Assembly: GCF_021869535.1 (NCBI RefSeq)
Contig: NW_026262668.1
Span: 15,608,348 to 15,672,347 of the forward strand
DNA length: 64,000 nucleotides
Origin: Mytilus californianus
Lineage: Eukaryota > Mollusca > Bivalvia > Mytilida > Mytilidae
Direction of reading: 5' to 3'
The notes below the pieces were generated by a model. The model was not told the DNA's origin. It searched no databases and saw only the letters and a program-made list of their open reading frames with translations. The first letter of the stretch is position 1, and the number at the start of each line of letters is the position of its first letter. Made by a program: the position numbers and the translations under genes. Below, piece after piece: positions 35,022-50,100 of the stretch.

Positions 35022-35154
35022 TTATTTTGCTTTTAATTTTGTCTTTTTTACTTTCTTCATATTTTTCAGTTTATGAATATTTCCTGATGAGAGTCCACTG
35101 CTGAATTCTGATAATTTTCCTGAAGTTTCACGTCTATTTAATTCTTTCTGTTTC
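35022..35154 (-). CDS. DDX31: DDX31 terminal exon
   Basis: The acceptor 'ttttag' precedes it. One base completes a Lys codon split by the previous donor, followed by [17 protein letters not shown] and a lysine-rich end ([11 protein letters not shown]) with TAA. Basic tails are usual for nucleolar helicases. Confidence 0.85.
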
Positions 35155-38100
35155 CTAAAATTTAAAAGGAAATTTAATAATGTTATGCTCATTCTAAGTG
35201 TATAACAAGACATAAAACTGTGCCATAGCTCATTATGGTAATCTATATTGATTTTTTAATGTGTTTTAAATCTTTACCTAATGATGACAGGCTAAAATGA
35301 TTTACAAGGTAAACATCCACCCAAAAAATTAGATGATATGACTAACAAAACTTTTCTAGACATTTTGGATATAAAATGAACAATTTTATTCTAATTTCAT
35401 AATTCTGTGTACTAAAAGTTTATCTGTATAACATTTAAAGCTCCAAGCATTAATTTTGTTGTTTGCTTCCTTATAATCTGGGATATAATATGGTCTTCTA
35501 TTCCCAGATATAATGTAGTTTTAAGGTTTTATTTTGTTGGATCCTCATGTTTGCTGTTTGGAGTTTTCTTCGATGGCCTCGTAGTAGCGAGTAAGGGAGG
35601 TCATTGGTTCAAACCCCGGCCAGGTCAAACCAAAGACTTTAAAATTGGTATTTGCTGCTTCTCCGCTACGCACGTGGCATTAAGGAGTAAGAGCAAAGAC
35701 TGGTCGGCTCGGAGTCCGAATAATGTGTCCGGGTAAGGTGACATGTCTTCCTGCAAACTGTTACCTTGTGAACTAGCACGTTAAAAAATCCAGCTCAGCG
35801 TGTTGGTAGAGTTCAAAGCAGGGATAATATTCACATTACATTAACATGTTCTCGTTCTGAATATGCATATTAATTTGCCGCTGGATGTTAAGCAGCCAAT
35901 CATCATCATCATGAAATAACACAGATAATGAGATTCATTCAGTTTTCATGTTTTTTTATGTACCAGTACAAGTGTTTCACAAATACATTGTGTATTTTCA
36001 AGAAGTACTACAAGATATGGAATTCATCCAAATGCTTAATGCTTGCACATATAATATAAAATAATATTTCATATATTATTTGGAATTAAAATATATCTTT
36101 TGGATACAAATATAACATATTAAAATAAGATGTTGTATGATTGCCAATGAGACAACTATCTACTACAATAAAAATAAACTTGCATGTATTTTTTTACTAT
36201 AGAATAATCTTTGGTAAATAAAACCTTTAGCTAGATACAGGTAAAACTTTGCCTTATTTTCAACTTACTTTTTTTCTTTCCATTTCTTTATCTGGTCTCC
36301 ATGGTGACTGACAGTAATTGAAGTGGGTGCTTCTCGTAAGGCGAAACTTTTAGCAAGATGTCCGAGATGAATTTTCTTTATGTGAAATATGTGTTTCAGA
36401 CTAGATGGATACGTACTGTATGCCCTCACAAATGATTGAAATGCTGAAAGAAATGTAAACAATATTTTACAGTTAGGGTTTTTTGCTTGTGAGAGAGCTG
36501 TCTACATATTCCATTCATATTAATGTTCTATTTCTTTTACTGTATTTTCTGTGTCATTTGGTCATTTGTGGAGAGTTGTTTCATTGGCAATCATAACATA
36601 ACTTCTTATTTTAAAATTTAACTTTCATTGGTACAGTTAAACAAAACAAACATAATGCTGACCAAAACTCAGATATACCCTTGGACATTACATGAATTTT
36701 GAATTTTTTTGTCAGTGTATTTTTTTGGTAGAATTAAATATTGAGCCTTACTCCAAAAGATATTTACATCACAAATGAGTCCTCATTATAGCTCATACTT
36801 TTTTTTCTTTGTTGTCTAATAGGTCCATCACCTGTTAAATTCAGAGTATAAAAGACAATCACCCCAAATTGCCAGACAATATAGCAAATGTTTAATTTTA
36901 TTATAAACCTACCTTTCTTTGCCAATTCACCAAAGGATTTATTTTTTAAAATATAATTCTCAAAACACATCTGTAAATATGTAGCTGTCTCCTCTACTGT
37001 GTGTGGCACTGATCTCTACAATAATAATGGACATTGTAGTTAGACCGGTATATACTGGAATTATTGTGACAAATGTAAATAAAAAGTGAATGATTTATGC
37101 ATTGTGACACCTGTGTTCAAAATTCCTAAATGATAAGTCATTTTCAAGTCTGACAGGATTATCTCAAATCTAAAAAAAAAACTCATTTGAGGTCCTTATT
37201 AATGCATTTATTTTAGGGTTTCTTTTAAGTTCTTTGGAGATGATATACTGACACTTTTAACAATATCTGTAAGAGGAATCCATCAGTCATTTTGAATAAT
37301 TCACTGAGCTTGCAAAAATATGAAGCACCAGCCAATAAATGTTATTGAGAAATAATTCATGAGTGCTTTATATATAGTGATTTTACCATGGGTTGGCCCT
37401 TAATGCTAAATATTTTACCACAAAAGCATTATTTCTATTCTAATAGGACAATTAAGGCAATTCTTTTGGATCATGGCGCTCTAAGTGAAAGCAAATATTT
37501 TCAAATTATTATGTATCTATATCTATCTTTTAATTTTTACGAATATCATATTTTTTATTTTTTATTTTTCATTTTTCGTTTTTTTTTTCTATTTTGCATG
37601 AATTTTCTCTTATGTATAAATTTACTCCAAGTATCTCCTTAAGCATTGTATGTTAAATTATTATGTTCCCTTCTCTGTACCTTTGTTAATTGGTTTTAGA
37701 GAATAAAATATCTATCTATCTGTAAGTAAACACACTATTAATACTGATGAAAAAAACAAAGAATACTGAATAAGTTAAATGATTAAACGATTTACCATAA
37801 GATACCTATTCAGGGTTGAACGAAGTTAAGTGATAATCTTACTTTTATTTACAAAAATGGGCTTTCAACAAAATTTTTATCATCGTTTGAATATGTTTCC
37901 ATGTTTTTACGACTTTCAGTTTCACATTTGTGCATTTTCCAGTAGAATGTTACATTCTTATGTCATTGTTCAATGATGCAATTTACACTGAATGACCTTA
38001 GGTAACTCATTAATAAAAGCCTATGATGTGGGAGTACCATTGGAACAGCTCAAACAAATCATGATGTTGCCGATCAGCTGACATATAATATATTAGTATT

Positions 38101-41100
38101 TTACCACAGGTGTGTACTCCAAGTGTTTTAAGAACGTCATAATAGAATTAAGGGAGCTGGGGTGTCTAAATGTTCAACGATAGTTTTTTCTTAAACTTCT
38201 GTAAAAGACTTCTGGGTCAATGTTCATTCAAATTTCAATTTAAAAACTGGGGGTCATGGACCTTTTTTTTTTCGTTAATACATTGAAATTAAGGATATCG
38301 GGAGTAATTTTATATTGGTCATATGATAGGGGAAACTTTGTTTTTCCTTATTGAGGAAACATTAAACGATAGAATTGGCTAAAATTACTATGAGAGAATT
38401 GTTTTTCATTTATACTACTGAAATATCAAATAAAAATAGGGGCCACAGGCCTTATTTTCTTGAAAAATCCAAAAACACAAATTGTCCTATCAAATTCAAT
38501 ACATTATCTCCCCTTGATTTTAAAAGGATATTTTCTGAAAATTTTAAATACACTTTACAACACTTAATTTTTTGATAGGTTAATCTTTAAATTTCAAGTT
38601 TTAGATATTTTTTGTTGTATATTGAATGATACTTGGTAAAGTATTTTTAAAACAAAAATGTATTTTTGCAACATGCCCAGAAGGGATACTCAGAAAAAGA
38701 CACCCGATCTACCTCAAATGTTTTACTGGTAATAACTAAACAAAGATTTGGGGTATGGGTCAGTCCGACTAAAATCTATCAAAATACTAAATTAAAGTCA
38801 TCTACTAAAAACAATCATTTTTGACAGTCTTAATTAAACTATCAAACTTAAAATCAATATATCAATAGGAATTCTAGGTCAATATTACTTTTGTACTATG
38901 GTCATGGTTCATCTGTAAAACAGTGCTTTTTAAGTTCTTTAAAACTTCTTTCATCTCCATTTCATTTAAACTACAATAAAAAATGTAAAAAATTATCTTA
39001 AAAAGACATAACATTATTTTGTTTTAACTTATACATTTGTGTATTCTAATGTAATTATTTTGTATCAGTGATTTTGTTAGGATGACAACAAAGTAAAATT
39101 CTAAAGCTAAATGTCTGAGGAAAGTCACCATTTTGATTCCCAAATTTAATAATAGTGATTTCTTCAAATAAGAGAAAAAAAACTCACATTTTCACCTAAA
39201 AATCTTCTTTTTGTCAAATTTTATTAATTTTCTGAAGAATATTCCAGTCCTAATAAACCAGGTGTTTAAGTGTGACACCAGAAGGCTACCTATGAAGTCA
39301 TACAATTTTGTTGCCAAAGTAGGGAACATGGTTTCAGTTAACTTGTGTGATGTGAAATTTTGTCATCCAAACAATAAACTAAAATTGACTGTTGATAAAA
39401 GAGACAAAGATATTGTATTTGAAGCTTGGCTTATGTAAAACACAGGTATGACTTTTGCCATTTGATTCTTTTTAGTGTTAGTCAGAAGTTTTCCCTGTAT
39501 TAATTTTTTTTTTTGAAGAACCAAAATTCAGTACAATCAAGTCTCACCACTTTTCCTGGTATGTTTATCAGCATCTTTATGCATTCCATCATCATTCTTC
39601 CTTATTGGAAGGTTCCATAAATTGCACCCAGACCCAGATTTACATCCAAGCGGTGCGGTATTGTTTTAACTATTGGTGATAGCAGTCTTACTCTCACTAC
39701 ACGATCACTGAGTAAGCTCACAACCCCAGATAAAGACGGTTAATTACATCAAACATTACAACTGTCCTTACACTAATTTTGTAGTTCACAATCTTGATAT
39801 TATATTTGAAAGATATCAACAAATTTTATATTAAATAATAAAATTATCACAAAGGGATGATTTAGTTGTATAAATAATGTCATATCATACCAAATGTGTA
39901 AACAGATTTTTAATTTATTAGATACTTGAAATATTGCTGTGAAAAAACCAAATTCCATCTTTTTGCAAGGGAAACAACTCATGAGTACTAAAATGAAACG
40001 TTTGTAGGGGTAAATTCAGTAAAAAATCTCCCATTGACTGTAATGCTAATCTATGTCTTGAATTAAATTTATACCTGATTTACCTTTAGAAATTAGAAAA
40101 TTTCATATATCATTCATGAAAGTACAAATGTAGCCCTATCATTTGCAACAATAAAAACATAGGGTCATGCGGCATTTTTGGGCATTCACATGGCCTTGTT
40201 TACAAACACTGTAGATTCGCACTTAATTCCTTCACTGACCCCCATTACTTTTCAACTCTGTAGTAAAAAAATTTAGTACATTCAGCATTTATTTTTTATT
40301 TTTTTTCAACTCTAGTTTTTATCCATCTATCAAAAAATATTTATTACAAACATTATCTACCAATCAGAAGAGCACATGACTTCAGTTTTATACAGAAAGC
40401 TCTCCCCCAAATGGGCGGTCCCTGATGACGTATATTTATTTACTGAATTTACCCCTATAAGGGACTTTTTAGTAGCTTTTCCCTCTTTTTTTGTAATAAT
40501 CATGTAATGTATCCAATTTTCAAGTTCCAGTTTCAATACAACATTCATAAATGCTGAACTTGTAAAGATAGAGGAAAATTTATACTACAGCCCATACTGC
40601 GGCCAATGTATATTTGGTATATAAAGTTGCATATTGACTGTTTGTAAAAGAATGGTGTAAAATACTATGCTTAATAAATATGAATTGTTTTCTGTGTTTG
40701 CTTTGACCAGTATTGCAAGTACATCTAGAAACTAAAGTCTTGATGTACTCTTAGTTAAATTTTGCCTTATATGGAAGTTTTTGATTAAATACCCTGAAAA
40801 GACCACAAAAACACTTTTCAAAGGCTTTTTTAAGCAGTTTCATACAAAAAAAACCAACAATTATGTTTCATTTAACTAAATTTGTGTTTTAATTACTTGT
40901 AAAGTTCACAAAATGTCATTAACAATCACTCTGCAGAAATTCCTGTTACCCCAACATCAGGATGGTTTCTTCGCCAAAACTAGACAGACAAAACTGAAGT
41001 AGAAAAAAGTGCCAAATATGAAAAAATAAGACTGGGTATGACCAAACTTTGCATTTGGAAGATTAAAGTAACAATTTAGAATATTTAAAAGCAATTATTT

Positions 41101-44100
41101 AACATAGTAATCCAATTACAAACATTTCAACACTAGTTTCATAGATGAAGGGCATGTAATCATAAAAAGTTATCTACAATTTTTTTTAAATAAAGAAACG
41201 CAATGCGTTATGTAAAAATAAATGAATATCTTCATGCGGTCAGATTATTCAAGTGTTAAAATACTTGAAAAGTGCTTATTTACAACTTGTTCTACAACTT
41301 AACATGGTGAAACACAGCTAAAAAAAATACACTGTCAAAGGGAGGTAATTCTGATTTTCCATATGATTTTACACATAATGAGGAGAAATATGTGCAAAAT
41401 GTGTTGTAAAATGGGGGAATATTTATGCCTTTCATTGATATCATAACTCTCAAGTGTAATTTCTATTGTTTCTTTCAATCTGGACACAAAATCTGATTTT
41501 TACCATATACCCCATGCTTCCTCTCACAGTACACTCAGTGCATCTTAGATAGCCGAGTTAAACATAGAAATTTGTGTAAAAAAACAACTTCAAATGGTTC
41601 CAAAATGCTTCCATTACATTAATATACACAGGAAATAAGTTTTGTGATTATTGTGTGGCCTTGGACAAGTACAGTGACAGAATGCATATTTTCCTATAGG
41701 GGTAAATTCAGTAAAAAATCTCCCATTGACTGTAATGCTAATCTATGTCTTGAATTAAATTTATACCTGATTTACCTTTAGAAATTAGAAAATTTCATAT
41801 ATCATTCATGAAAGTACAAATGTAGCCCTATCATTTGCAACAATAAAAACATAGGGTCATGCGGCATTTTTGGGCATTCACATGGCCTTGTTTACAAACA
41901 CTGTAGATTCGCACTTAATTCCTTCACTGACCCCCATTACTTTTCAACTCTGTAGTAAAAAAATTTAGTACATTCAGCATTTATTTTTTATTTTTTTTCA
42001 ACTCTAGTTTTTATCCATCTATCAAAAAATATTTATTACAAACATTATCTACCAATCAGAAGAGCACATGACTTCAGTTTTATACAGAAAGCTCTCCCCC
42101 AAATGGGCGGTCCCTGATGACGTATATTTATTTACTGAATTTACCCCTGTAATATGTTCCAGAAAGAACAAAGAGAGATAACTCTACTTAAATCTAAAAT
42201 CATCCTGAGTAGTTTTTTTTATGGAACATAACTTTTCACTAAACAAATAGAAACTTATCTAAAAGTAATTTTTACAAGATGTTTAAATTTTTTTAAATTC
42301 TGTCATGTAGATATTCAAATTTCAGTATATTTCTTTGGATCCTACTCAGCATACTTGACAAAAAAAAGGTAATTGGTATAGATATCAAGGCACCCAGTAT
42401 TTGCCACATTAAATTGCAGTGATAGGCTAGGTAGAATAAGAATTAAAGGCAAATTTCACACTTTGGTTAGTTCGGGAAAGCTATAATGTGAAAAAACAAG
42501 CATCAACAGTTCATCATGTAAATGTAAAATTATCTAAGGAAAAGGGTCAAACATTTCTCCCAAAAAAAGTCCTAAGTTAGTTTATAGAAGTAAACATTAT
42601 CACAGCAAAAAAATATGTTTGTGTTTTTTTATCAATGATAATGAGTTGCCAAAGCTGATGATTTTCTTCACTTTCTGGCTAATGAAGTGTCAAATTTAAA
42701 AGATCATTGTAAAAGATATAGATAATGGTATAAAGCTTTTGTCAATTAATTTTGTTTTTATCTTCAACTCTTTTACTATTTTTGGCAACATTTATAGTTG
42801 TGATATGATATGTAAAGTCTTCATTGTTGGGGACAGTACAATGACCTTTATATTAAATATTTTATCCCAATGAACCTTGATGGGTAGCTAGCTGTCTCTT
42901 CAGTAACTTTGAATTTTATCACTGACTTGGTCATAACCAAAGAGTAGGAAATTAGTATTAACTGCTTCTCCAATATATATGTAGAATTTTAAATTAAGAG
43001 AAAAAACAGATCAGTTCATTGTAAAAATTAAGCATTTGGGTAAGGTCTTTGTGGGCTGTTGTTACTTTTTGATCAATCACATACAAATCATGCTAGTACA
43101 AAGCAAAGTTCATATCTGTTTGTCATGGTATTGTCCTGAATAGCATCCATCAATCAATGAATTTTCATAATCACCTGAGGCCCCCGGTTTTTGGTGGGGT
43201 TTGTGTTGCTCAGTCTTTAGATTTCTATGTTGTGTTTGATATACTGTTGTTTGTCTCTTGGTCTTTTTCTTTTTTTGCCATGGCGTTGTCTGTTTATTTT
43301 TGACTTATGAGTTTGAACGTCCTTTTGGTATCTTTCGCCTCATTTTTTTCAGTTATGCTTTATCAATTACAAACCTAATATTGTCTTTATTGAGAACTGG
43401 TACATATTCTGATTCAGTTGGCATGAGAAACAAGAGTGACTGCCCTTGTTTTCCAGCTCTAGCTGTTCTACCCACTCTGTGAATATAATCAGTGGCTCCA
43501 CCTGGTGTTGTATACTGAACTATCCATTGTATACAGGGTAAATCTAACCCTCTAGCTGCCACATCCTGAAATAGAAATTTGATTTTTAATGATTACGGCT
43601 ATTATATCATGGAAACCTGAAATTAATAATATTTAAACCGCTACTCCAATGTGCAGTCCATTAATCAAATAATCTTTGGCTTTATAAGTTTATCGTCCGT
43701 ATAAAGCCTTGTTTGTGATAGAACTGTAATAATGTGTTTCCCTCAAGTTTTATCAATGACGTCTTGAAAAAATGTATGTTCAGTTCATGGAATTTTAAAT
43801 TCATTATGGTTGATTTTTACCAATGTTTTTTCATTTGGAGCAAATTTATGATTTGAATTATAAGTAGAACAACCTTACAATTCGGTTTGTAGACCTGTAT
43901 GGAGTTAATTCTTCAGATGAAATAAGGATTTAGTATACAAAAAGTTGATAGAAAGATCTTCACTTTATTCAATTTATTGATATACAATGATTAAAAAACA
44001 GCAAGATAAGTGCCCTCATTACTCACAGTACAAAACAAAACACCAGTATCTGTCGCAGAAAATTCCTGGAAAGCTTTTGTTCTGTCCTGAAACATACAAA

Positions 44101-47100
44101 ACAATAATTAACGAATCATGCAAAACAAAATGCAGTGAAACATACACATTCTTTATGTGCCTGTCCCAAGTCGGGAGCATGTAGTTCAGTCGTTGTCGTC
44201 TGTTCATGTTTTGTTTTGTTTTTTTCGTAATTTGTTTTGTTATAAATTATGTCGTTTGTTTTCTCAATTGAATTGTTTCATATTTTTCATGTCAGGGCCT
44301 TTTACAGCCGACAATACGGTATGTGTTTTTCTCATTGTTGAAGGCAGTATGGATGCATATAATTACTTTCATCCACATCATTTTAACTTTGGATAGTTGT
44401 CTCATTGGCAATCATACCACATCTCCTTGTTTCTATAAAAAAAAACAATAGATAGTGAAACATACAAAACAATAGATATTGAAACATACAAAACAATAGA
44501 TAGTGAAACATACAAAACAACAGATATTGAAACATACAAAACAATACTGTGGATTCATTTATTTTCGTGGGTACCAATTTTCGTGGATTGAGGAAAACTT
44601 GCATATTCGTGGATATTTAAATTCGTGGTTTTGGCAAAGTCTGCATACATTCCTAAAGAAAATTTGTAATTCATTGAACATTTAAATTCGTGGTTCCCCT
44701 GTACCCACGAAATCCACGAAAATTAGTATCCAACGAATATTAATGAATCCACAGTAGATATTGAAACATACAAAACAATAGATATTGAAACATACAAAAC
44801 AAAAGATAGTGAAACATACAAAACAATAAATATTGAAACATACAAAATAATAGATATTGAAACATACAAAACAATAGATAGTGAAACATACAAAACAACA
44901 GATATTTATGTATCATTGTCATTTTGCTTAGTTTCTTTTGTTACCTATTCTGACATCGGACTTGGACTTCTTTTAAACTGAGTTTTACTGTGCGTATTGC
45001 TATGTGTTTCTTTATTCTACATTGGCTAGAGGTATAGGGGAGGGTTGAGATCTCACAAAACATGTTAAACCCCGCCGCATTTTTGCGCCTGTCCCAAGTC
45101 AGGAGCCTCTGGCCTTTGTTAGTCTTGTATGTTTTTTTAATTTTAGTTCATTTATATGTTTTGGAGTTTAGTGTGAAGTCCATTTTCACTGAACTAGTAA
45201 ACAATTTTATTTAGGGGCCAGCTGAGGACCACCTCTGGGTGCGGGATTTTCTCGCTGCGTTGAAGACCCATTGGTGGCCTTCAGCTGTTGTCTGCTCTTT
45301 GGTCGGGTTGTTGTCTTTTTGACATATTCCCCATTTCCATTCTCAATTTTATTGAAACATCTAACCAATATAAACCATCTATCGGGGTATAACTCTAAGT
45401 CAACTACAAACAGAATATGTATGATATGGATATTTACCCTAAACAATGAAATCCAACAGCCAAGAAATATATTTAGACTCGGACTTGAAGGACTTGTGCA
45501 ATATTTCCTGATACAATACATTGAATTTGTATTCCTTTTGAAAGTATAAGATTTATTATCAGAAATCTGTTAAAATATTAAATTAAGCATCCTTTTCTAT
45601 TTTTTATTTAGCATGATAGGAGAAAAAAAAAGAAAAAAAAAAGTTTGGTAAAATTCCATTGATGTTTGAAAACAAATTTTTTAACTTTCGACTGTATTGC
45701 AGTATTAACTGCAAAAGCAATTAAGTCATTTTATTCGCAAAACACTGAAAATTGAAAAATAAATATTTTCAAACGTATGCTCTGGATACTGTCTTTTGAT
45801 CATAAAGATGCTTCTATTCATATTCAAGTTTAGCAAAATTCCAAAGACGAAATGTTGGATTTCTTTGTCTCCCTTCTGTGACATTGTGTTGCAGAATCTA
45901 CAAAAAACAAATATGATCGACAGCAATCAAACAACAACATCAACGGAATTACAGGCTCCTGAATTGGGACAGGTACATAATGTTATGTGAATAGACATGT
46001 TCGTGTTACTCAACCCTACCATAACCTTACACAAGTTCACCAAATACAAACCTTAGCAAATATCTACAATGATCACCAAGGTTTATACCATTTTCAAACA
46101 CAAAGTCTTACTTTTTGTTGCATATCTCCATGAAGTTTAAAGAAAAGTATGCTGTCATCATTTCCAATACCATCCATTTGGTCTTCAGGATCAAACTTAA
46201 TGTCTGACACACCAAAGAAATGTTGGAACAAGTCATAATGGAACTCTACAAGATCTTGTGTTGACATGAAAACAATCATTTTACATTTACTGCTTTTTAT
46301 CTGAAACAAAAATCATTTTAATCAGAACCTTTAAAAGTAATTTATATAATCCGAATGATAATAGCTAATAATTTCATTTTAAGGAAGTAAAATAAATTTC
46401 TAGTAAAACTCCTAGAAATGATGAACACCTTCCTTACAGACTTGGTAAAGACTCAAGTTTTAAAAGTAGCCAAGAACAGACATATTTAGAAATTCATTTT
46501 TCAGGTGTGTTATACAAAGGTTAATTTCATTAGCCCTATTTTGAAACTGATGAATATCACTTAGTATCAAAACTTTTCTGTTGACACCAGGCTGCATAGT
46601 AAATACTCTAAGATAGTTCCTTTGACAAATTGTCTGTCTGTATTGCACCATATATTCCCTCTATATACTATTTAAAATAAGGTGATCTTGAAGATCTTTG
46701 GAAATCATGTATTTTGCATTTTCCACTATACTATATTTGTAACATATATTTTAATTTCCCCTGAATTATGATTTATACAAGATAAACAGTTAATCCCCAT
46801 AAAAGCAAGAGAACACAAAGTCTAAAGAAAACTGTAAAGTCAATTGGTTATCAAAACAAATACCATTCATAGTAAAAATCGGTCTACTCTGAACTCATTC
46901 TGGACTAGGATTTTATTCCAAGTAGACAGATGAATGGTAGTTTACACTGACTAACAGTTTTCAGGAACTGCTTACCCTTCAAAAAACATCTTAGTTGACC
47001 GCTGTTTGAGTAGCGCATGTGTTGCTCTATTTGCAGTCTTCTTTTTTATTTGATTGACTTTTGTTGTACCTATTTGTCACTCTTTCCATTTTTATAATTT

Positions 47101-50100
47101 CTACCCTCTTCCCCACCACAGTTATTTAATTTTTTTTCAAATATATAAGGTGTAATTAATGAATAATCCGATAAAAGAGTTCATATTAGACAGGTTTCAT
47201 GTGTATGCATGACTCTGTATTGACAGGTTACAGTATAGATTATGATGGATTGTTGCTAGCTTATGTCAAGTAGAAAATATTTCAAGGACATCCAGAGTGA
47301 GACCAAATTGTCAAAAATCAAATAGGAATGTTTTGCAAAGACCATGATGAAAGAAAGGAAATTTGGAGTGCCATAGAAGAAGAGGTTACTTTAGGTATGG
47401 AGGAGAATTAGGTCTAGTCACCTACACATCCCTCAAGGAGTTGTTGCATAGATAATGACTCTCCTGATACAGGAAATCAGATCAAATGTCTTCTTTTTGA
47501 ACAAACAAAACATGTTACCTGTAAATGAGATTTACCAATTTACCTTACAATGCCATGTAATAAATGCTGCCAGGGTTACAAGTCTTAATTTTGGTGGTGT
47601 TATTACAAAATGCTGTTTAAGATTTTGTGGTAGTGTAAACTTGGACTCAGTGTTGTCCTTTGATTCTGTATTCTCCTTTGATCCTGTGTCTTGAGTCTGT
47701 TTTGGTAAATCTGACTGTGAGATATCTACATGGACTGGATCATCTAATGTTAAACCCGCAAGTCTTTCTACACCTAGTCATCAATAGATTTAAATGTAAT
47801 GAAAAAAAAATCCTCATGTCTACATGCTTTATCTTTATACCTCTTTCTGTGAAATAAGTATTTAAATCTGTGTTAAAGCTATTTTTCTTTCTTGTTTTTA
47901 CAGTTTATTTCATCAAATACCTCCTTATACCTCTTTATGAAATATTATTCCTAAGAATGAATTCTAAGAAAGAATACAGTCACAAAAACTTCCATTGGCA
48001 CTTTTCATAAAAATTCTTATGATCAAGATGTATCGTATGTTATAAATGAAATTATGAATTACAAGTAATTATCTTATAAGATATAATTTGGTGAAAGTCA
48101 CACAAATTTACATTCTTAAAACAAGTCCTAGTATGTCAAATAAAAATAATTATTAAATGACTATAAATTTTCTGTTTTCTCATTGGCTAAAAGCATAGGA
48201 AATCCTCTTTGATAAAACATTAAATTCACCGCAACAAAAACCAAGAGAGGTTAATATAGAGTCTGTGTACCTACATATAGATATTCCAAGGCAACACCAA
48301 TGACGTAGGTTTATGATGTCATGCAAATTCCCGGTTTTTTTTCCTTCTTGTTGTTGGTTAATTTTTTCTCTTCTTCTAATTTCCAGCGTATTTGATTAGT
48401 AAACTTTATTGAATATTTCAACTTATGAAAATTAACAACTGCAAAAAGCAGATGATATATCTAGTATAAAAAAGGAGAGCAGTTATAAAAGTATCTTTTA
48501 GCAAATACTAGAAAATTAGAGAAGGATAAAAAAAGTCATATAATAAAACAATTCTTGACTTTTGATTTCAGTTGATACAATGATTTATCAACTCCAGAGA
48601 TATGACACTCACCCTCGGCCATTGGCCTAGGTGAATATCATATATCTGTGGTTGAGAAATCATTTTATTATACTTCATGTCAAAATGCCAGTATATAAAT
48701 AACACATAGCTGAGAGAGTGATAGAGCAGATTGTTACCCCGAGAAAACATTGTCAAATGAGGCAAAGCCAAGGTTGACAATGTCTTTTCGAGGGGTAACA
48801 ATCTGCTTTATCACCCTCTCAGATATGTGTTATTTAATTTATTACACTGAATGTTCTGTTATTACTTTCTATTAAATTTCAAATTCAAAGTAATAAACTA
48901 TGTCGTCTTGTACATAACAATCATCCGTATTTATTAAAGAGCACATGTGAGCAAGCGTCTCCGTGAAGGGTAATTATTTGCCATGGGATAGAGCAAATTG
49001 TCTCCCTCGTATTAACCAATCAAAATCTTGCATTTTGGCATGAAGTATAATAAATTTTGATTGGTTAATACGAGGGAGACAATTTACTTTATCCCATAAA
49101 TATCCGTCAATATTTAATAGACAGTAATAACAGAACATTCAGTATAATAAATTAAATAACACATATCTGAGGGGGTGATAGAGCAGATTGTTACCCCTGG
49201 AAAAGACATTGTCAACCTTGGCTTCGCCTCAGTTGACAATGTTTTCTCGGGGTAAGAATCTGCTCTATCACCCACTCAGCTATGTGTTATTTATATAGCA
49301 TCAACCTCATCAAAAGTCAATAATTGTATAGTATTATAGTTGAAGTCTGAATGTTTCTTTCTAAATAGAACTTTGTCTGTAATATATAACACACCATAGA
49401 TATCTGAATAGTGAGACTAAAACAGTTTTAATATTTTATTTACACTCTTTATGTATGTGTATTTTTGTTAAAGTGTAATTATTGGGAAGATCAGTATTCA
49501 AAAATTTCTCCAGATATTTTTATGAGATTTTAAAATATACCTTCACATATGTGCCTTAAATATTATATGTGCCTCTAACTGACACACACCAAAGAACATA
49601 AATATAATTTGTCACAAGAATTGTCACTATGACACAGTGTAAACGTAAACTTCTTTCATAGGACACAGTGTAAACTTAAAAAACTTATTTTGTATGACAC
49701 AGTGCAAACTTAAACCTTCTTTTTTCATGAAAAAGTGTAAACTTAAACATTCTTTTTCTAGGACACAGTGTATACTTAAACCTTCTTTTTCTATGACACA
49801 GTGTATACTTAAACCTTCTTTTTCTATGACACAGTGTATACTTAAATGACTTTTTTATGACAGTGTAATTTGAAACTTTTTTTTTAAGACACAATGTTAA
49901 CTTAAACTTCTTTTCTTTGACAAATTGTAAATTTAAACTTCTTTTTTATGACAGTGTAAACTTAACCATTTCTCTATGACACAGTGTAAACTAAACGTTT
50001 TATTCTAAAACCTTACCTGCAGTTAGTGTGGCAGATAACATAATTGTTTGTCTCTGTGTAGTTGCCTCGTTTAAGTAATTAATTATTTCTGCAACACCTT

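Noticed and set aside
39211-39438. Plus frame of 75 residues with balanced composition ([19 protein letters not shown]...)
   Set aside because: Looks somewhat protein-like but has no recognised domain, no partner exon found, and lies antisense in a DDX31 intron. Left unannotated.
44740-44922. Repetitive minus frame ([15 protein letters not shown]...)
   Set aside because: By-product of the 24-bp minisatellite.
49685-49894. Repetitive minus frame ([13 protein letters not shown]...)
   Set aside because: By-product of the 31-bp minisatellite.
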